From Guadua angustifolia (taxonomy: Eukaryota; Streptophyta; Magnoliopsida; Poales; Poaceae), in assembly GCA_036346375.1 (NCBI GenBank), contig CM070517.1, positions 13,495,161 through 13,559,160 on the forward strand: DNA of 64,000 bases, in the 5' to 3' direction. A model generated the notes under the pieces. The model did not search any database. It saw only the letters and a program-made list of their open reading frames with translations, and was not told where the DNA came from. Of this stretch, positions 37,847 through 47,961 are shown piece after piece (positions within the stretch are counted from its first letter, which is position 1; every line of letters begins with the position of its first letter). Made by a program: the position numbers and the translations under genes.

Positions 37847-38544
37847 CTGCAGTAAAAGCCAGCAAGTTACTAGTGCACTAGGTACACCAACACAGTAACA
37901 CAAACAAGAAATCATGAAGTGTTCATATTGTGGTTGCAAGTTTTGCATTAAGAAAAAGTATTTCGATCATAACCAAAAGATAACACAGCAAGATAAGCAA
38001 ACACCTAGCGTTGGCACCTTTTGATTCATTGTTGGAACCAGCATGATAATACTTAACAGCAAATCTATGCCTGCTAATTTAGCGAAAGAAAAAAAATGTC
38101 TAGTAGTTACCTCTACAGATCCATAGTCTAAGAAAATCAATCAAAGTGAAGCATATCAACTGGGTCAGGGAAGCAAAGGCCCAATCTAACTGAGACTGGC
38201 CGTAAAGCACCATCATCAACCAACCCACCCATAATCAGGGAGAAAAAAAGGGTTATGATTTTATATCTTGGACACATAAATGACGCATGCCATCACAGGA
38301 CAGCACAAATATACAAGTATCTTTTCTTATTTTCAGCAGCACTTAATCAGAAACCTCACTTTTATTATATAACAAACAAAAATTGGAATTATTTGAAAGT
38401 CTTCGTCATTCAGAAGTCATGAGCAACACGCGCAGAATGTTTTAGCGGCAGAGAAAGCAGCCTTACTCGCGGTCAAAGAAGTAGGATACAGCAATCACCA
38501 TTTCAACCCACATCGTGTGCAGAAGGGGCAAAAAAAGGTCGCAA
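37847..38544. other. Intron-like sequence between DEX1 and clathrin fragments
   Basis: AT-rich, with no coding match. On the minus strand it would form the intron joining the clathrin-derived piece to the first DEX1 exon. No further DEX1 exons are seen. Confidence 0.4.
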
Positions 38545-38754
38545 GTTTGCAACTTTAACAGCAACATCCTTAAACTGCATATGATCCCATGCATCTGGAG
38601 AATGGTTCATAATAGTGGTGGCAGAAGAGTTTGATGTGTTCCATGAGCTTCCCTGGACGATATCTAGCATAAAAGACTCCCAATTCTGTAAAGATACCCA
38701 TGTGCGCACGTTCGAGTCCAAGACCACTCTCCATGAGAGAAATAAGTTCATTAA
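38545..38754 (-). pseudogene. Clathrin heavy chain exon fragment with internal deletion
   Basis: After a normal acceptor (TTGTAG at 38755-38760 on the minus strand) the frame reads VNELISLMESGLGLERAHMG and on to LMEHIKLF. It then jumps, in another frame, to ATTIMNHSPDAWDHMQF and KDVAVKVAN. Both parts are highly conserved segments of the clathrin heavy chain repeat region. The ~35-40 residues that separate them in the normal protein are absent, and the jump changes frame. Clathrin heavy chain is ~1700 residues, so this is under 5% of it. It lies upstream of, and on the same strand as, the DEX1 fragment, and probably arrived by transposon capture. Confidence 0.88.
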
Positions 38755-39299
38755 CTACAATATAATTATGCATGATCCATTCAAACAATAATGCTCAAAT
38801 TAACTTCAGATCTTCGAAATTGCGCATTTTTCTGTTCAAAATTACAATGCTACTTTTTTGCATCTGAATTTACTCGTGAACAAATTGACTCGGGGCGCGG
38901 GGCCTGAATCTATTATACAATTGCGATTAGAACATAGGTTTGGAGCCAATGTGTAAGCCAAATTTTGTTATACAATTGCGATTAAAACTGTTGGCGATTT
39001 GCTGAATTGGACCAACTAACAAACAATGCCTAGTTACGTGGTCTCCTGAATTTCCCAATCGAATTCATCCGCTGGTTTCAGAAGCCTTTGTTTAATCCAT
39101 GAAAATTACCAATTGGCAAATGACGAGCTAAAATTAATCGCTTAGGTCTCATGAACCCATTCCTAAATGCGATCGAAACCACAACATGGCCTTAAAAATC
39201 CCGCATCTAAACCCACAAATCAAGCAATCAAGTACTAGCATCTGGTATGGACCCAAAAAAATAATTGAAATCCAGAGAAGCGCTAGGAATTGGAGATCA

Positions 39300-39840
39300 G
39301 AGCCTGACCTGATTACGATGGCCGGAGGCAAAGGGGAGCTAGCGATAGAGAGGGGAGCACGAAGCCTGGCGCCGCTGACTTTTGATTCCGAGTGCTCCCC
39401 CTCCTACCCGCGTTGCTTCCGCTGCTGCCTTCGAGCGCTCTTGCGGAGCTGATGCGGTGTTGCCCGAGGCCCAGAGTGGAGGAGGAGGACGACGAGCCGA
39501 CGACGACGAATGGCGACCAGGCTCTCTCCTCTCCCTCCGCCAATTCCGGCTTCCCTGCGGCGTCCTCGCTCACTCCCGCGCCGGTTTTTGGTTGATCAAA
39601 TGTTGTTCTGGCCACTCTCCTGGTAAACCCTAAACAATATTGGGTTGGAGGATATTTTCCAGGCAGGGGCGGCGGACTGGGAGTAAGGACGGCACGGCCC
39701 TCCATGCAGGGGCGGCGGCCGACGGGCGCCGGGGTGGGGGAGCCGCTGCCGCTGAGTGGGGGAGGCGGCGACGGGGATGGGCTGAGGCCGAGCCAGAGAG
39801 AGCAGCGGTCCAGAGGAGGATCAGATGTAAGGTTAAGTCT
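39300..39840 (-). other. GC-rich first-exon or promoter-like segment
   Basis: A CpG-rich island in AT-rich surroundings. Minus-strand frames of up to 130 codons are Ser/Ala/Gly-rich and match nothing I know. Downstream on the minus strand the sequence turns into typical first-intron text (39040-39300). It could be a captured 5' UTR or promoter for the clathrin/DEX1 chimera, or the GC-rich part of the transposon itself. The part from 39640 to 39840 is similarly GC-rich. Confidence 0.35.
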
Positions 39841-39966
39841 CTCTCTAACTTTCCAGACGATTAAATTTCACTATATAGTTAAAATTATTTATTGATTAGT
39901 TTATTATGAAAATGATAAAATATAACTGTATAATTTTAATAATCCATTCATTTGTTCTCTATTATA

Positions 39967-40180
39967 GCCTCAATTTATAATAGATGCTTTAAAATTAACA
40001 CAAGCGTCAGCTGAACTCTACAGATTACTTGAGAAAGTGGACACACCATTGCATGAAAAGACTAGGCAAACATGTTTGTTAGTTATAGCTCGACTAATGA
40101 CTATAAAAACCCAATTTAACATGTCAGAAGCATGTTACAATGAAATAATGAAGCTGATGCAAGATATCTTAGGGGGAGTC
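39967..40180 (+). pseudogene. TNP2-type transposase N-terminal exon fragment
   Basis: After an acceptor-like TTCTCTATTATAG the frame reads FIIDALKLTQASAELYRLLE, then LMTIKTQFNMS and ACYNEIMKLMQDIL. This pattern (a leading helix, then LLxxKxxFNMSxxCY) resembles the N-terminal part of a TNP2-like transposase of another CACTA subfamily than the gene at 31591. It breaks off into GC-rich sequence (GGGGGAGTCAGAGCGCGAGC), so it is only one exon piece. Confidence 0.55.
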
Positions 40181-40504
40181 AGAGCGCGAGCTGGGAGAGA
40201 GGGCCGAGGCCACTGGGATTAGGGGGGGCGCCGGCCAGGCCGCTGGGCCGGGCGACGGTGAAGGCCGAACTGCCGAAGAGGACTTTGGATCAGATGTAGG
40301 ACGAAAGCGAAACTGAGAGCTGGAGAGGCTAGTGCGGCTGTGCGGCTCTCATTTGCATTAAGAAGCAATTTTATGTCAAAAGATTTATATGGAATTTATG
40401 GCCTTTTTCTTCCTTGTATTCTCTAAAACCTGATTCTAAATTGTGGTTGTAATAAAGGTATTATCATAATCAATTCTTTGTAAGAAATGATAGTCCCTCA
40501 TCAC

Positions 40505-41745
40505 TATCGGTTCTGGCAATTGAAGCATTCATTTACTGTTGAAATAAGCTAAAATGTTCACGGGGGACTCTCATTTGCACTAATAACATGCCACACAAAT
40601 TCGCCGCAGAGAATTCCGTCCGTAGCACATAGGAAAAATAATGGAAATCAGCATATTCTATTTCGCTTTTCATCTTGCGGCACTATTTAGCAATTCAAGC
40701 TAGCATTTGATATCGAATTGAGCTAAAAATTTCACGGAGAACTCTCATTTGCACTGCTAACATGCCACAGAATTTCGCCGAGAATTCATTCGTGGCGATA
40801 CTGAAATATAATGGAAGTCAGCATATTCTATTAAGTTTTCATATTGCGGCACTATCTGGCAATTGAAGTATGCATTTACTGTTGAAATAAGCTAAAATTT
40901 TCACGGAGGACTCTCATTTGCACTAATAACATGTCACACAAATTCGCCGCAGGAATTCCATCTATGGCACATAGGAAAAATAATGGAAGCCAGCATATTC
41001 TATTTCGCTTTCATCTTGCGGTATTATTTAGCAATTCAAGCTAGCATTTGATATCGAATTGAGCTAAAAATTTCACGAAGAACTCTCAGTTGCACTGCTA
41101 ACATGCCACAGAATTTCGCCGCAGGAATTCATTCTGTGGCGCATACGAAATATAATGGAAGTCAGCATATTCTATTTCGCTTTCATCTTGCGGCACTATT
41201 TAGCAATTCAAGCTAGCATTTGATATCGAATTGAGCTAAAAATTTCACGGAGAACTCTCATTTGCACTGCTAACATGCCACAGAATTTCGCCGCAGGAAT
41301 TCATTCTGTGGCGCATACGAAATATAATGGAAGTCAGCATATTCTATTAAGCTTTCATCTTGCGGCACTATCTGTCAATTGAAGTATGCATTTACTGTTG
41401 AAATAAGCTAAAATTTTCACGGAGGACTCTCATTTGCACTAATAACATGCCACACAAATTCGCCGCAGGAATTCCGTCCGTGGCACATAGGAAAAATAAT
41501 GGAAGCCAGCATATTCTATTTCGCTTTCATCTTGCGGCACTATTTAGCAATTGAAGCTAGCATTTGATATCGAATGGAGCTAAAAATTTCACGGAGAACT
41601 CTCATTTGCACTGCTAACATGCCACATAAATTCGCCACTGGAATTCAGTCTGTGGCGCATAGGAAAAATAATGGAAATCATCATATTCTAATTCGTTTTT
41701 CATCATACGGCACTATCTGACAATTCAAGCTAGAATTTGCTATCG
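40505..41745. repeat. 172-bp satellite array, two monomer types
   Basis: Seven monomers are phased by TCATTTGCAC (TCAGTTGCAC in the fourth) at 40571, 40745, 40914, 41086, 41258, 41430 and 41602, spaced 174, 169, 172, 172, 172 and 172. Type A has CACTAATAACATG and a TTTACTGTTGAAATAAGC lead; type B has CACTGCTAACATG and TTTGATATCGAATTGAGC. The order is A-B-A-B-B-A-B. There is no coding potential. Confidence 0.93.
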
Positions 41746-41985
41746 AATTTACAAATCAAATTTATTTGAATGACAAATCTTCACTTTTTTGGATCAAATT
41801 TACAAATCAAATTTATTTAAATTACATAATGCATTTTCTGAATACAGTTACTAACACAAAGTAAATTCTTAAAATTATTTTTAATGAACGCGCCATATGA
41901 CTCCCCTTGATTGAGTTCCCTCTTTTTTTTTCTCTATCATATTCTGTTTTCCCTCTAATTTTTTACCGCAATACCTAAATTTTCG
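41746..41985. other. AT-rich spacer with a short direct repeat
   Basis: TTTACAAATCAAATTTATTT occurs twice (about 41749 and 41809). Nothing else is recognisable. Confidence 0.5.
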
Positions 41986-42345
41986 CTGCGCGCAGAGACA
42001 CCAAACCTCCGCCTAAACAAGACGTGAGCTCCTGCCTCCCCAGTCCCATTCGTCGCCCAACCACCCCGGAGATCTCCTTATTCCCTGTTTCTTCGCAGTT
42101 GTGGGCGGCATCCGGAGGCACTCCCTGTTCGCACAGCTTAAGGAGGACGACGGCGGCCCTTCATCCGTGAGTGCCTTGAGCTGCGTGGAGGCCGGCGGCT
42201 GGCACCCTAGGAGGACCACGGCGGCGGCGGCTCGCACCCTAGGAGGACCACGGTGCCTACCATGATCCATGAGTCAGTGTTAGCATTTTTGCTCATTTTG
42301 TTTGAACATAACTAAGTATCGGCGGCGGCGGCTGGCACCCTAGGA
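41986..42345. other. GC-rich segment with short repeats
   Basis: A GGCGGCTGGCACCCTAGGA(GGACCACGG) unit occurs twice in tandem (about 42187-42252) and once more at 42318-42343 after a short spacer. It resembles a plant 5' UTR or first exon but has no recognised protein in any frame. Confidence 0.45.
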
Positions 42346-43514
42346 AATTATTTTAGGTTGTGTCCATTGCTTTAGGTTTCTGATCTGAGACCCATTATAA
42401 ATTGTCTTGTTGCAGGGGTTTCTGATTGAACGCAAGCACTCAACTGATAATAGTAAATTGTCTTTGTTCTTCTTTGATCAGGATAGTTTTAATTAGCATT
42501 GAAACGCTGCTCTTTGTTTGTTGTAGAATTGTCCTACTTACTGTAAGGGCCACCTAACATTAACCAGATTCTATGATGGTTGATCAACCTAACATCTACA
42601 AAATTAAATGGCATGTATTTCTTGTTTCCTTTGAATGCAGACTTGACACTTCCCGTATTATCATATTCTTCTCGGATGTTCTTCGCCACAAGTTTCTGTT
42701 TTCATTAAAAGAAAACTTGAGCGAGCCATCCATCTCGCTAGTAAAGGATACATGCAGGAGCATAGAGCATAGTGTTGAAGCATTTGTTTTCCCCTGGCAA
42801 AAAAACTGTCGTTTTTCTTGACTGCCCAGATCGAGATTCAAGACCATAAGACCAAGATACTATCCTGAATGCAATCCCCAGAAGATTGTCCAACTTGCGC
42901 CAAGAATAACATAAAACAAGCACGCTGTTGGATCATTACCACCTCCTGCTAATTAATTACCAGCCAAAAACTAACGACTTCCAAATGCATGTGACAGGCA
43001 GGTGGTGGTAGTCACCTGCCGTGTCAGTAGTAATACTAGATGGTGCATAGGGACCTTCAATTCTTCAGCACCGCCTGCCTTTTTTTTGTACTAGAGCTTT
43101 GCGACTCAGCACTTCAGCAGAGACCAGCAATGTGCAAGTAAACAAGCATCTCACTGTCCATTCAGGCAACCAGGTAGGGTGTGCAATTCAGCACCTCCCA
43201 TCCCACAGAATTGTATCCAATTATCTTATCTATAAATTGTTCTAATCATCCATGGCATTTAGTATTCTCGCATCAGCAAGAATACACCCAAATCTGTCAC
43301 TGAACATTTCAACATGTCTTATACACCAACTGAACTCCACTCGTACACCATACTAGTATATCACTGAAGAGATGTTAGATGCTAGAGGTCTAGCACTTAG
43401 CATCGCGGAAAACTGAATATATAGAGTTCTTTCCCCTGCCTCGTTCTGTAAACTTTTTTATTTCAGTTGCTTAATGGAAAATAGGAAATATCCCAGTTAA
43501 AAAAAAAGAGTTAG
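42346..43514. other. No recognisable gene
   Basis: One open frame at 42573-42821 follows an acceptor-like TTTGAATGCAG at 42641 and could be a captured exon, but I do not recognise the peptide. The rest is AT-rich sequence without clear repeats. Confidence 0.35.
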
Positions 43515-43820
43515 ACACAATCAGACAGATCACATAAACATCAGTTGAGTGCTTTTGCACTGTGAAGTTTCTCAAGATATCGGTGAGGCAACAGGCAAAA
43601 GTATTGCGCTGGGCAGGAAGTGTCTGAAGACAACGCACAATCTTTGCGATGCATGAACTCGCTGCATCTTTTCTGTATTTTCTTCATGCTTATATAGGAA
43701 ACAAAGCTGAACTAATTACAATATGACTCGATTAACTGAATTCTACTCGGACTCCAACTCTAGCTAGCCAAACTCTATACGGCAAGGACTCCGCCGCTGT
43801 TACTATTATCTTTCCGACAC
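43515..43820 (-). mobile_element. Possible small LTR fragment
   Basis: On the minus strand it opens TGTCGGAAAGATAATAG and contains CCTATATAAGCATG, a good TATA box, followed by a leader-like sequence. This resembles a short copia LTR. The 3' CA end and a target duplication could not be fixed, and no internal region adjoins. Confidence 0.35.
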
Positions 43821-45440
43821 ATTCAAAAAAAAAAAACTCTTCCTGACTTAATACTTTTGACCACCAACTCTGAACCAAAACTGAAAAACAAGAAGTAAAC
43901 TAGAACAAGATTATCTCAACAGAAATTGCTTCATACCAACAGCATCTTCTTATTTCTTTATGGATAATAATGGTTCTTACTATTAATGTCCTACTGCATC
44001 TTTGGTGGCTATTTTGCTCAAGCTTTTCCGACTCATGCTATTGTTGGCATTTTGAGTGTGCATATATGTTTCAGAAACACTAGGGAGTGCTAAAATAGTT
44101 GGGTAGTTAATGTTTTGCATATACAATTCTTCGGAAGACATGTTTGCCTGATGAAAAATTATGATTGCATGTAGCATTTGCCTGACCAAAAGAAACCATT
44201 CGTCAAAGATGAACTCCAAAAGCTGGTTGCTGAATGGCCAATGGAGGTGATAAAAAGGCAGAAGAAAGTTGATAGGAAGGTGAGATAAATGATCCTTGGT
44301 TCTGTTCCTCAGCAATCAGGAATATGGTATGAAAAATCAGAGACGTGCTTTAGGACACCTATTATTGCAATATATGGAGGTTGTCATTTGTCAAGAAGAA
44401 ATTATATTATCTGATGACCATGTGTAAATGGAAGCTAATTCAAATACTAGCATGCTTAGGTTCTGGGATTACTGTCAAGATTGGTTTTGTTATCATGGTA
44501 TAATCCCTTGTTTCCAAATAAAGGTCATGCTCGAGATAAAATAACCCATCTAGCAGATGTCATGTTTCAGATCAAGAATCAATGAAATTACTAGTTGAGT
44601 GAGTGGTCAAGCTCTATTGTTAATATCCTCTGTTTTCATATTAATGCTATGCTTAGAAACTCCAGTCAGTATACTAAGTTATATTCTTTTAGCAGGTTTC
44701 AGAAATGTGAGAAATGCGAATGTTCTTGAGTTCTTCAGTAAACTAAGTTATATCTATTACATGCTATGCGCTGTTTCATGTCGATGCAATGTGAGGAGAA
44801 TCTGATAACTAAGATCTATTGTCATGACCACTATTGTTGCATGCAATTGGTAACTGAAGTATACTCTGTCAAAATATCAGATTTTGTATAGTGGTTCTAC
44901 CAAACTGACGACAATAGCATGTTAGTGTGATTTAGTTAAAATGCTACAAAATCAAAATTCTATTTCTATGCAGCAGTATTATTCATGTTAAATCATGTCT
45001 ATGTCATGGAAAGATTGTGCAATGCTCAATTTACTTATTCAGTTCCTAGCAACTAGCAAGTAAAGTTCAGTTAAGCATCCATCCATCCAGACCCGGCTGG
45101 TCTCATCTATGCATCATTCAATTCATCCATTCTCTTACTGGTAGGAGCGCATAACCTTGTTATTGAGTTATTGGTTACCCCTTCTAGTACAGTTTACATT
45201 TCGCTTGAGCAAGTAAGTTTGAGCATTCAAATACTTTTCATTTTGCTTTCTCTTGGCAGCTTTTACCCTAAACACCTTTATGAATTATGATGTGCTAACA
45301 GCCCATGATAGGTCATATATCCGTTCTCGAATTATCCGTTCCCGATCCGACCGCTTTCACCCCTATCTCATCAGATCTAGTCCAATTATATATAGATGAT
45401 CATTTCATTTGTGGATTCTTTTAATTGATGTAATTGTGCA
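43821..45440. other. No recognisable gene
   Basis: A 110-codon minus-strand frame (43983-44315) overlaps a plus-strand stretch reading KPFVKDELQKLVAEWPMEV; neither could be assigned. The rest looks like intron or intergenic sequence. Confidence 0.35.
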
Positions 45441-45448
45441 GTGGACAT

Positions 45449-45650
45449 GGCCAGGGGTAGGAGAAAGCATATCATTCAAAGCCATGACGAGTATTTGTCA
45501 GAGGAGCATATTGGGCAAAAAAGTCCGCAGAAAAGTGTTGCAGCATCTGATCATCATCCTAGTACTGGAGAAGACCAATTCGATAGTGAAAATGATAATG
45601 AGTTGAATGCCCAAGGTATTTACCAAGCTACTAAATTGATTTCAAAATGA
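45449..45650 (+). pseudogene. Possible N-terminal exon of a TNPA-like protein
   Basis: MARGRRKHIIQSHDEYLSEE opens a 66-codon frame that is acidic and polar, following TTGTGCAGTGGAC, a possible acceptor. A basic MARGRR-type start followed by an acidic linker is common in the second gene of CACTA elements, whose core domain (Transposase_24) appears on the same strand at 51700. The link is an inference from position and composition only. Confidence 0.3.
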
Positions 45651-46934
45651 TTTATCAGTTTAGGATTATTGCATCAGTGCTTTTATAATTAATTACTCGC
45701 ATGGCACTAGTGCCTAGAGGACTCCTCACACTATCTAACCATAAGTTAGTTGCCTTATATTTACATGCTGCATCATACTTATTTTCACTGTGGGAAGCAA
45801 TCCTTGTTGCGTCTGGACTCTCAATCTTGGTTATTAAAATTCTCCTGATGAAGCAAAGATTTATTTGAGGAAAAAATCTGGGACATAAATTTAGTAAATT
45901 ATGGGCAAGCATTTCAATTATATTCTGCTACTTCCTAGTCGCGATCCTTCAGATATGTTAAAGTGCTTGAAATGTTTAGTTTTCGATTAGTTTCATACTG
46001 GAAAAAATTGGGCTAGGCGTCCAATTCTTCTTAAATCTTATTGCCATTGATCATTTAATACCCCATCTGACTTGACTAGTATGCATATTATTGCCATGAT
46101 TCATAAATAAAAGAATTATGATGTAACTTCAATCTAAAAAGAGCAACGTGTAGGTCAATTGCAGCACATGTCCATTTGTATGTGCACTGTGTAGTAAGAT
46201 ATAATCATTACTGCAGCAAGCAGATTAGTACAGCAAGTGTGCAGATTAGTACAACAACTTCGAGTTATTGGAGACGTAGGCAGCAGTCCTATAGCATGGC
46301 CTTCAAGTTGTGTATGTTCTATCATGATACTTAAAAGGGCATTGTTTTCCTAACTATTGCATTGAATTAAAGTATTCCAATTCCATTTGCAGATTGAAAC
46401 AACTATTTGATCCCATCAGATGAATAACAACACGGGGATTTTGTTTTATTTGACCACAAAGTGATGTTTCTAACTTTGCTTGTTTCTAACTTTTACACTT
46501 CCTCTCGGTTTGAATATAGTATCTCAAAATAATTAATGTTGGTTCGATTGACTTGCCCTGAATATTTTCTTTCCATTTTGTTTTCGCTTTGGGACCAAAG
46601 AAGATGACTACTTGAGGATGTGAGGGCTTCCATTGAATTTAGTGCTTTGCTTCTCATTTACTTTGGATCAAGATCTATCATGACTTTGATTTAAGAGGAT
46701 TCCTTTGTATATATCTTGCTATCATAGCAAAAATGTTTGAACACAGATTATGTGATGAATTAATTTGTGGATGCTACTCTATAATGTGAATATTTGTTTT
46801 TAATATAGACTGATTTGTGCTTATTTCCTATGTGTGTGCCTTGGATGATCTGGAAAAGTTTCAAATGCGCATTGTGCATCCTGTACATATTTATTTGGCT
46901 CCAAATAAATATTAATTATTTTTTTCCAATGGTT
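45651..46934. other. No recognisable gene
   Basis: AT-rich sequence with no domain match, terminal repeat or tandem array that I can see. Confidence 0.4.
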
Positions 46935-47215
46935 AATTTCTTGCAACGCATATAAGCGTTGCCAAAATTCGAATCTAAATGTTGCAACAAGCTTTAGAGG
47001 TAAGTCTGCCCATGGCGGCACAAACACATGTAAGCGTTGTCAGAGTCTATAAATATCCGTTGCAATTTAGCAACGGTTATTAGTAGGGTTTTCCAACGCA
47101 TATATAAACGTTGCAATAGCCCCTAGCAACGGCAGCATAGGCAACGCATAATTATGCGTTGGTATAGACCCTAGCAACGCATACACGGACTTTTAGCAAC
47201 GCATATATGCGTTGC
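46935..47215. repeat. Array of GCAACGC palindromes (CACTA subterminal region)
   Basis: At least eight copies of GCAACGCAT or its complement in both orientations, ending with a perfect 20-bp palindrome GCAACGCATATATGCGTTGC at 47196-47215. It matches the motif in the repeats at 34272-34457 and so marks the likely right end of the inner CACTA-like element. Confidence 0.8.
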
Positions 47216-47236
47216 AAAAAGGGTGTCCTTTTGTAA

Positions 47237-47455
47237 GCAAATCAAGTCTTCTACGTGCGTGATCCCGCCAATCCGAGGTTGCATGTCATCCTTAATGGCA
47301 AGCGGCGGATCGTTGGTGTTGAAAATGTTGTAGATGAAGAAGAATATGACCAATTCGATGAAATACCTCTGTTTGCGGATGGGTCCTATCTTAGTGGGCT
47401 CGACGACGACACACATGGAACCAATTACATACGAGTAGATCATCAAGAAGGGTAG
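47237..47455 (+). pseudogene. TNP2 C-terminal end (resumed after insertion)
   Basis: The frame reads ANQVFYVRDPANPRLHVI, then GKRRIVGVENVVDEEEYDQF and ends with a stop after HQEG. VFYVxDP followed by a KRRIxGV and EEEYxQFDEIP stretch is the usual C-terminus of TNP2-like transposases. It would directly continue the reading that stops at DDPF at 34247; only a few residues are missing at the break. This piece alone is intact but has no start of its own. Confidence 0.75.
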
Positions 47456-47961
47456 TATTGTAAATAAATGGGCAATTGTAAATAAATAAACTGTTGTAAT
47501 GTTTGTAAAATATTTTGCAATGCTTGCAGTGTAAAAATCCAAGTTGAATTGGTTTTGGATGCTTCGATGGAAATTCAATATCTGTTTATGTGTAAATAGC
47601 ACTAAGTGCCACATGTTGAGAAAGAAAATTCCTTTGCATGAAAGTATAGTTAGGAAATCTTGTAAATAGTTAAAAGTTCATTTCTGGAATTGTTCAATCA
47701 ATTCGGGATTAACTTGACAAATTTGACTTTTCTATGCTTTACGCAAAAATGATGCCTATGAAATGAATTTTGACATATTTCTTGATTGAGAATTCTTTTC
47801 CCAAATTTTTTTTGAAAAGCTTTGAAGTATCCTAAAGTATGTTTCTACAAAATTTATAATAATTTCAATAATGTATGAAAAAGTTATGGCCTTTTGTCCC
47901 TTTGATGAAATGCTGAAAATTCAGAAGTTGCAGATGCCTTGTAAAGTTTATATTAGTATCA
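47456..47961. other. No recognisable gene
   Basis: AT-rich sequence between the TNP2 stop and the minisatellite, probably 3' UTR and spacer of the outer CACTA element. Confidence 0.4.

Larger units (their letters stand above)
34248..47235. mobile_element. Putative CACTA-like element inserted in TNP2, with captured gene pieces
   Basis: The outer TNP2 reading stops after DDPF at 34247 and resumes as ANQVFYVRDP at 47237, as if ~13 kb had been inserted. Just inside both edges are GCAACGC-type hairpins in opposite orientation. The outermost bases also resemble each other: left AGAACACCCCTTTAACAA, right reverse complement AGGACACCCTTTTTGCAA. Typical CACTA ends continue outward as CACTACAAGA; here that outermost part is degraded and no 3-bp target duplication is certain. 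Inside are DEX1 and clathrin fragments, a transposase fragment and a satellite array. Alternatively these may be two unrelated CACTA remnants that merely flank the region. Confidence 0.5.

Noticed and set aside
35807..39610. A functional host DEX1 locus
   Set aside because: Five exons only, the first exons and the C-terminal tail are missing, one exon has frame-breaking indels, and it is preceded by an unrelated clathrin fragment.
40505..41745. CRISPR-like regular repeat
   Set aside because: The units are contiguous 172-bp tandem repeats without unique spacers, and the setting is eukaryotic.
43983..44315. 110-residue minus-strand frame as a gene
   Set aside because: No recognisable domain, no splice context, and an equally plausible stretch on the other strand. 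I cannot support a call.
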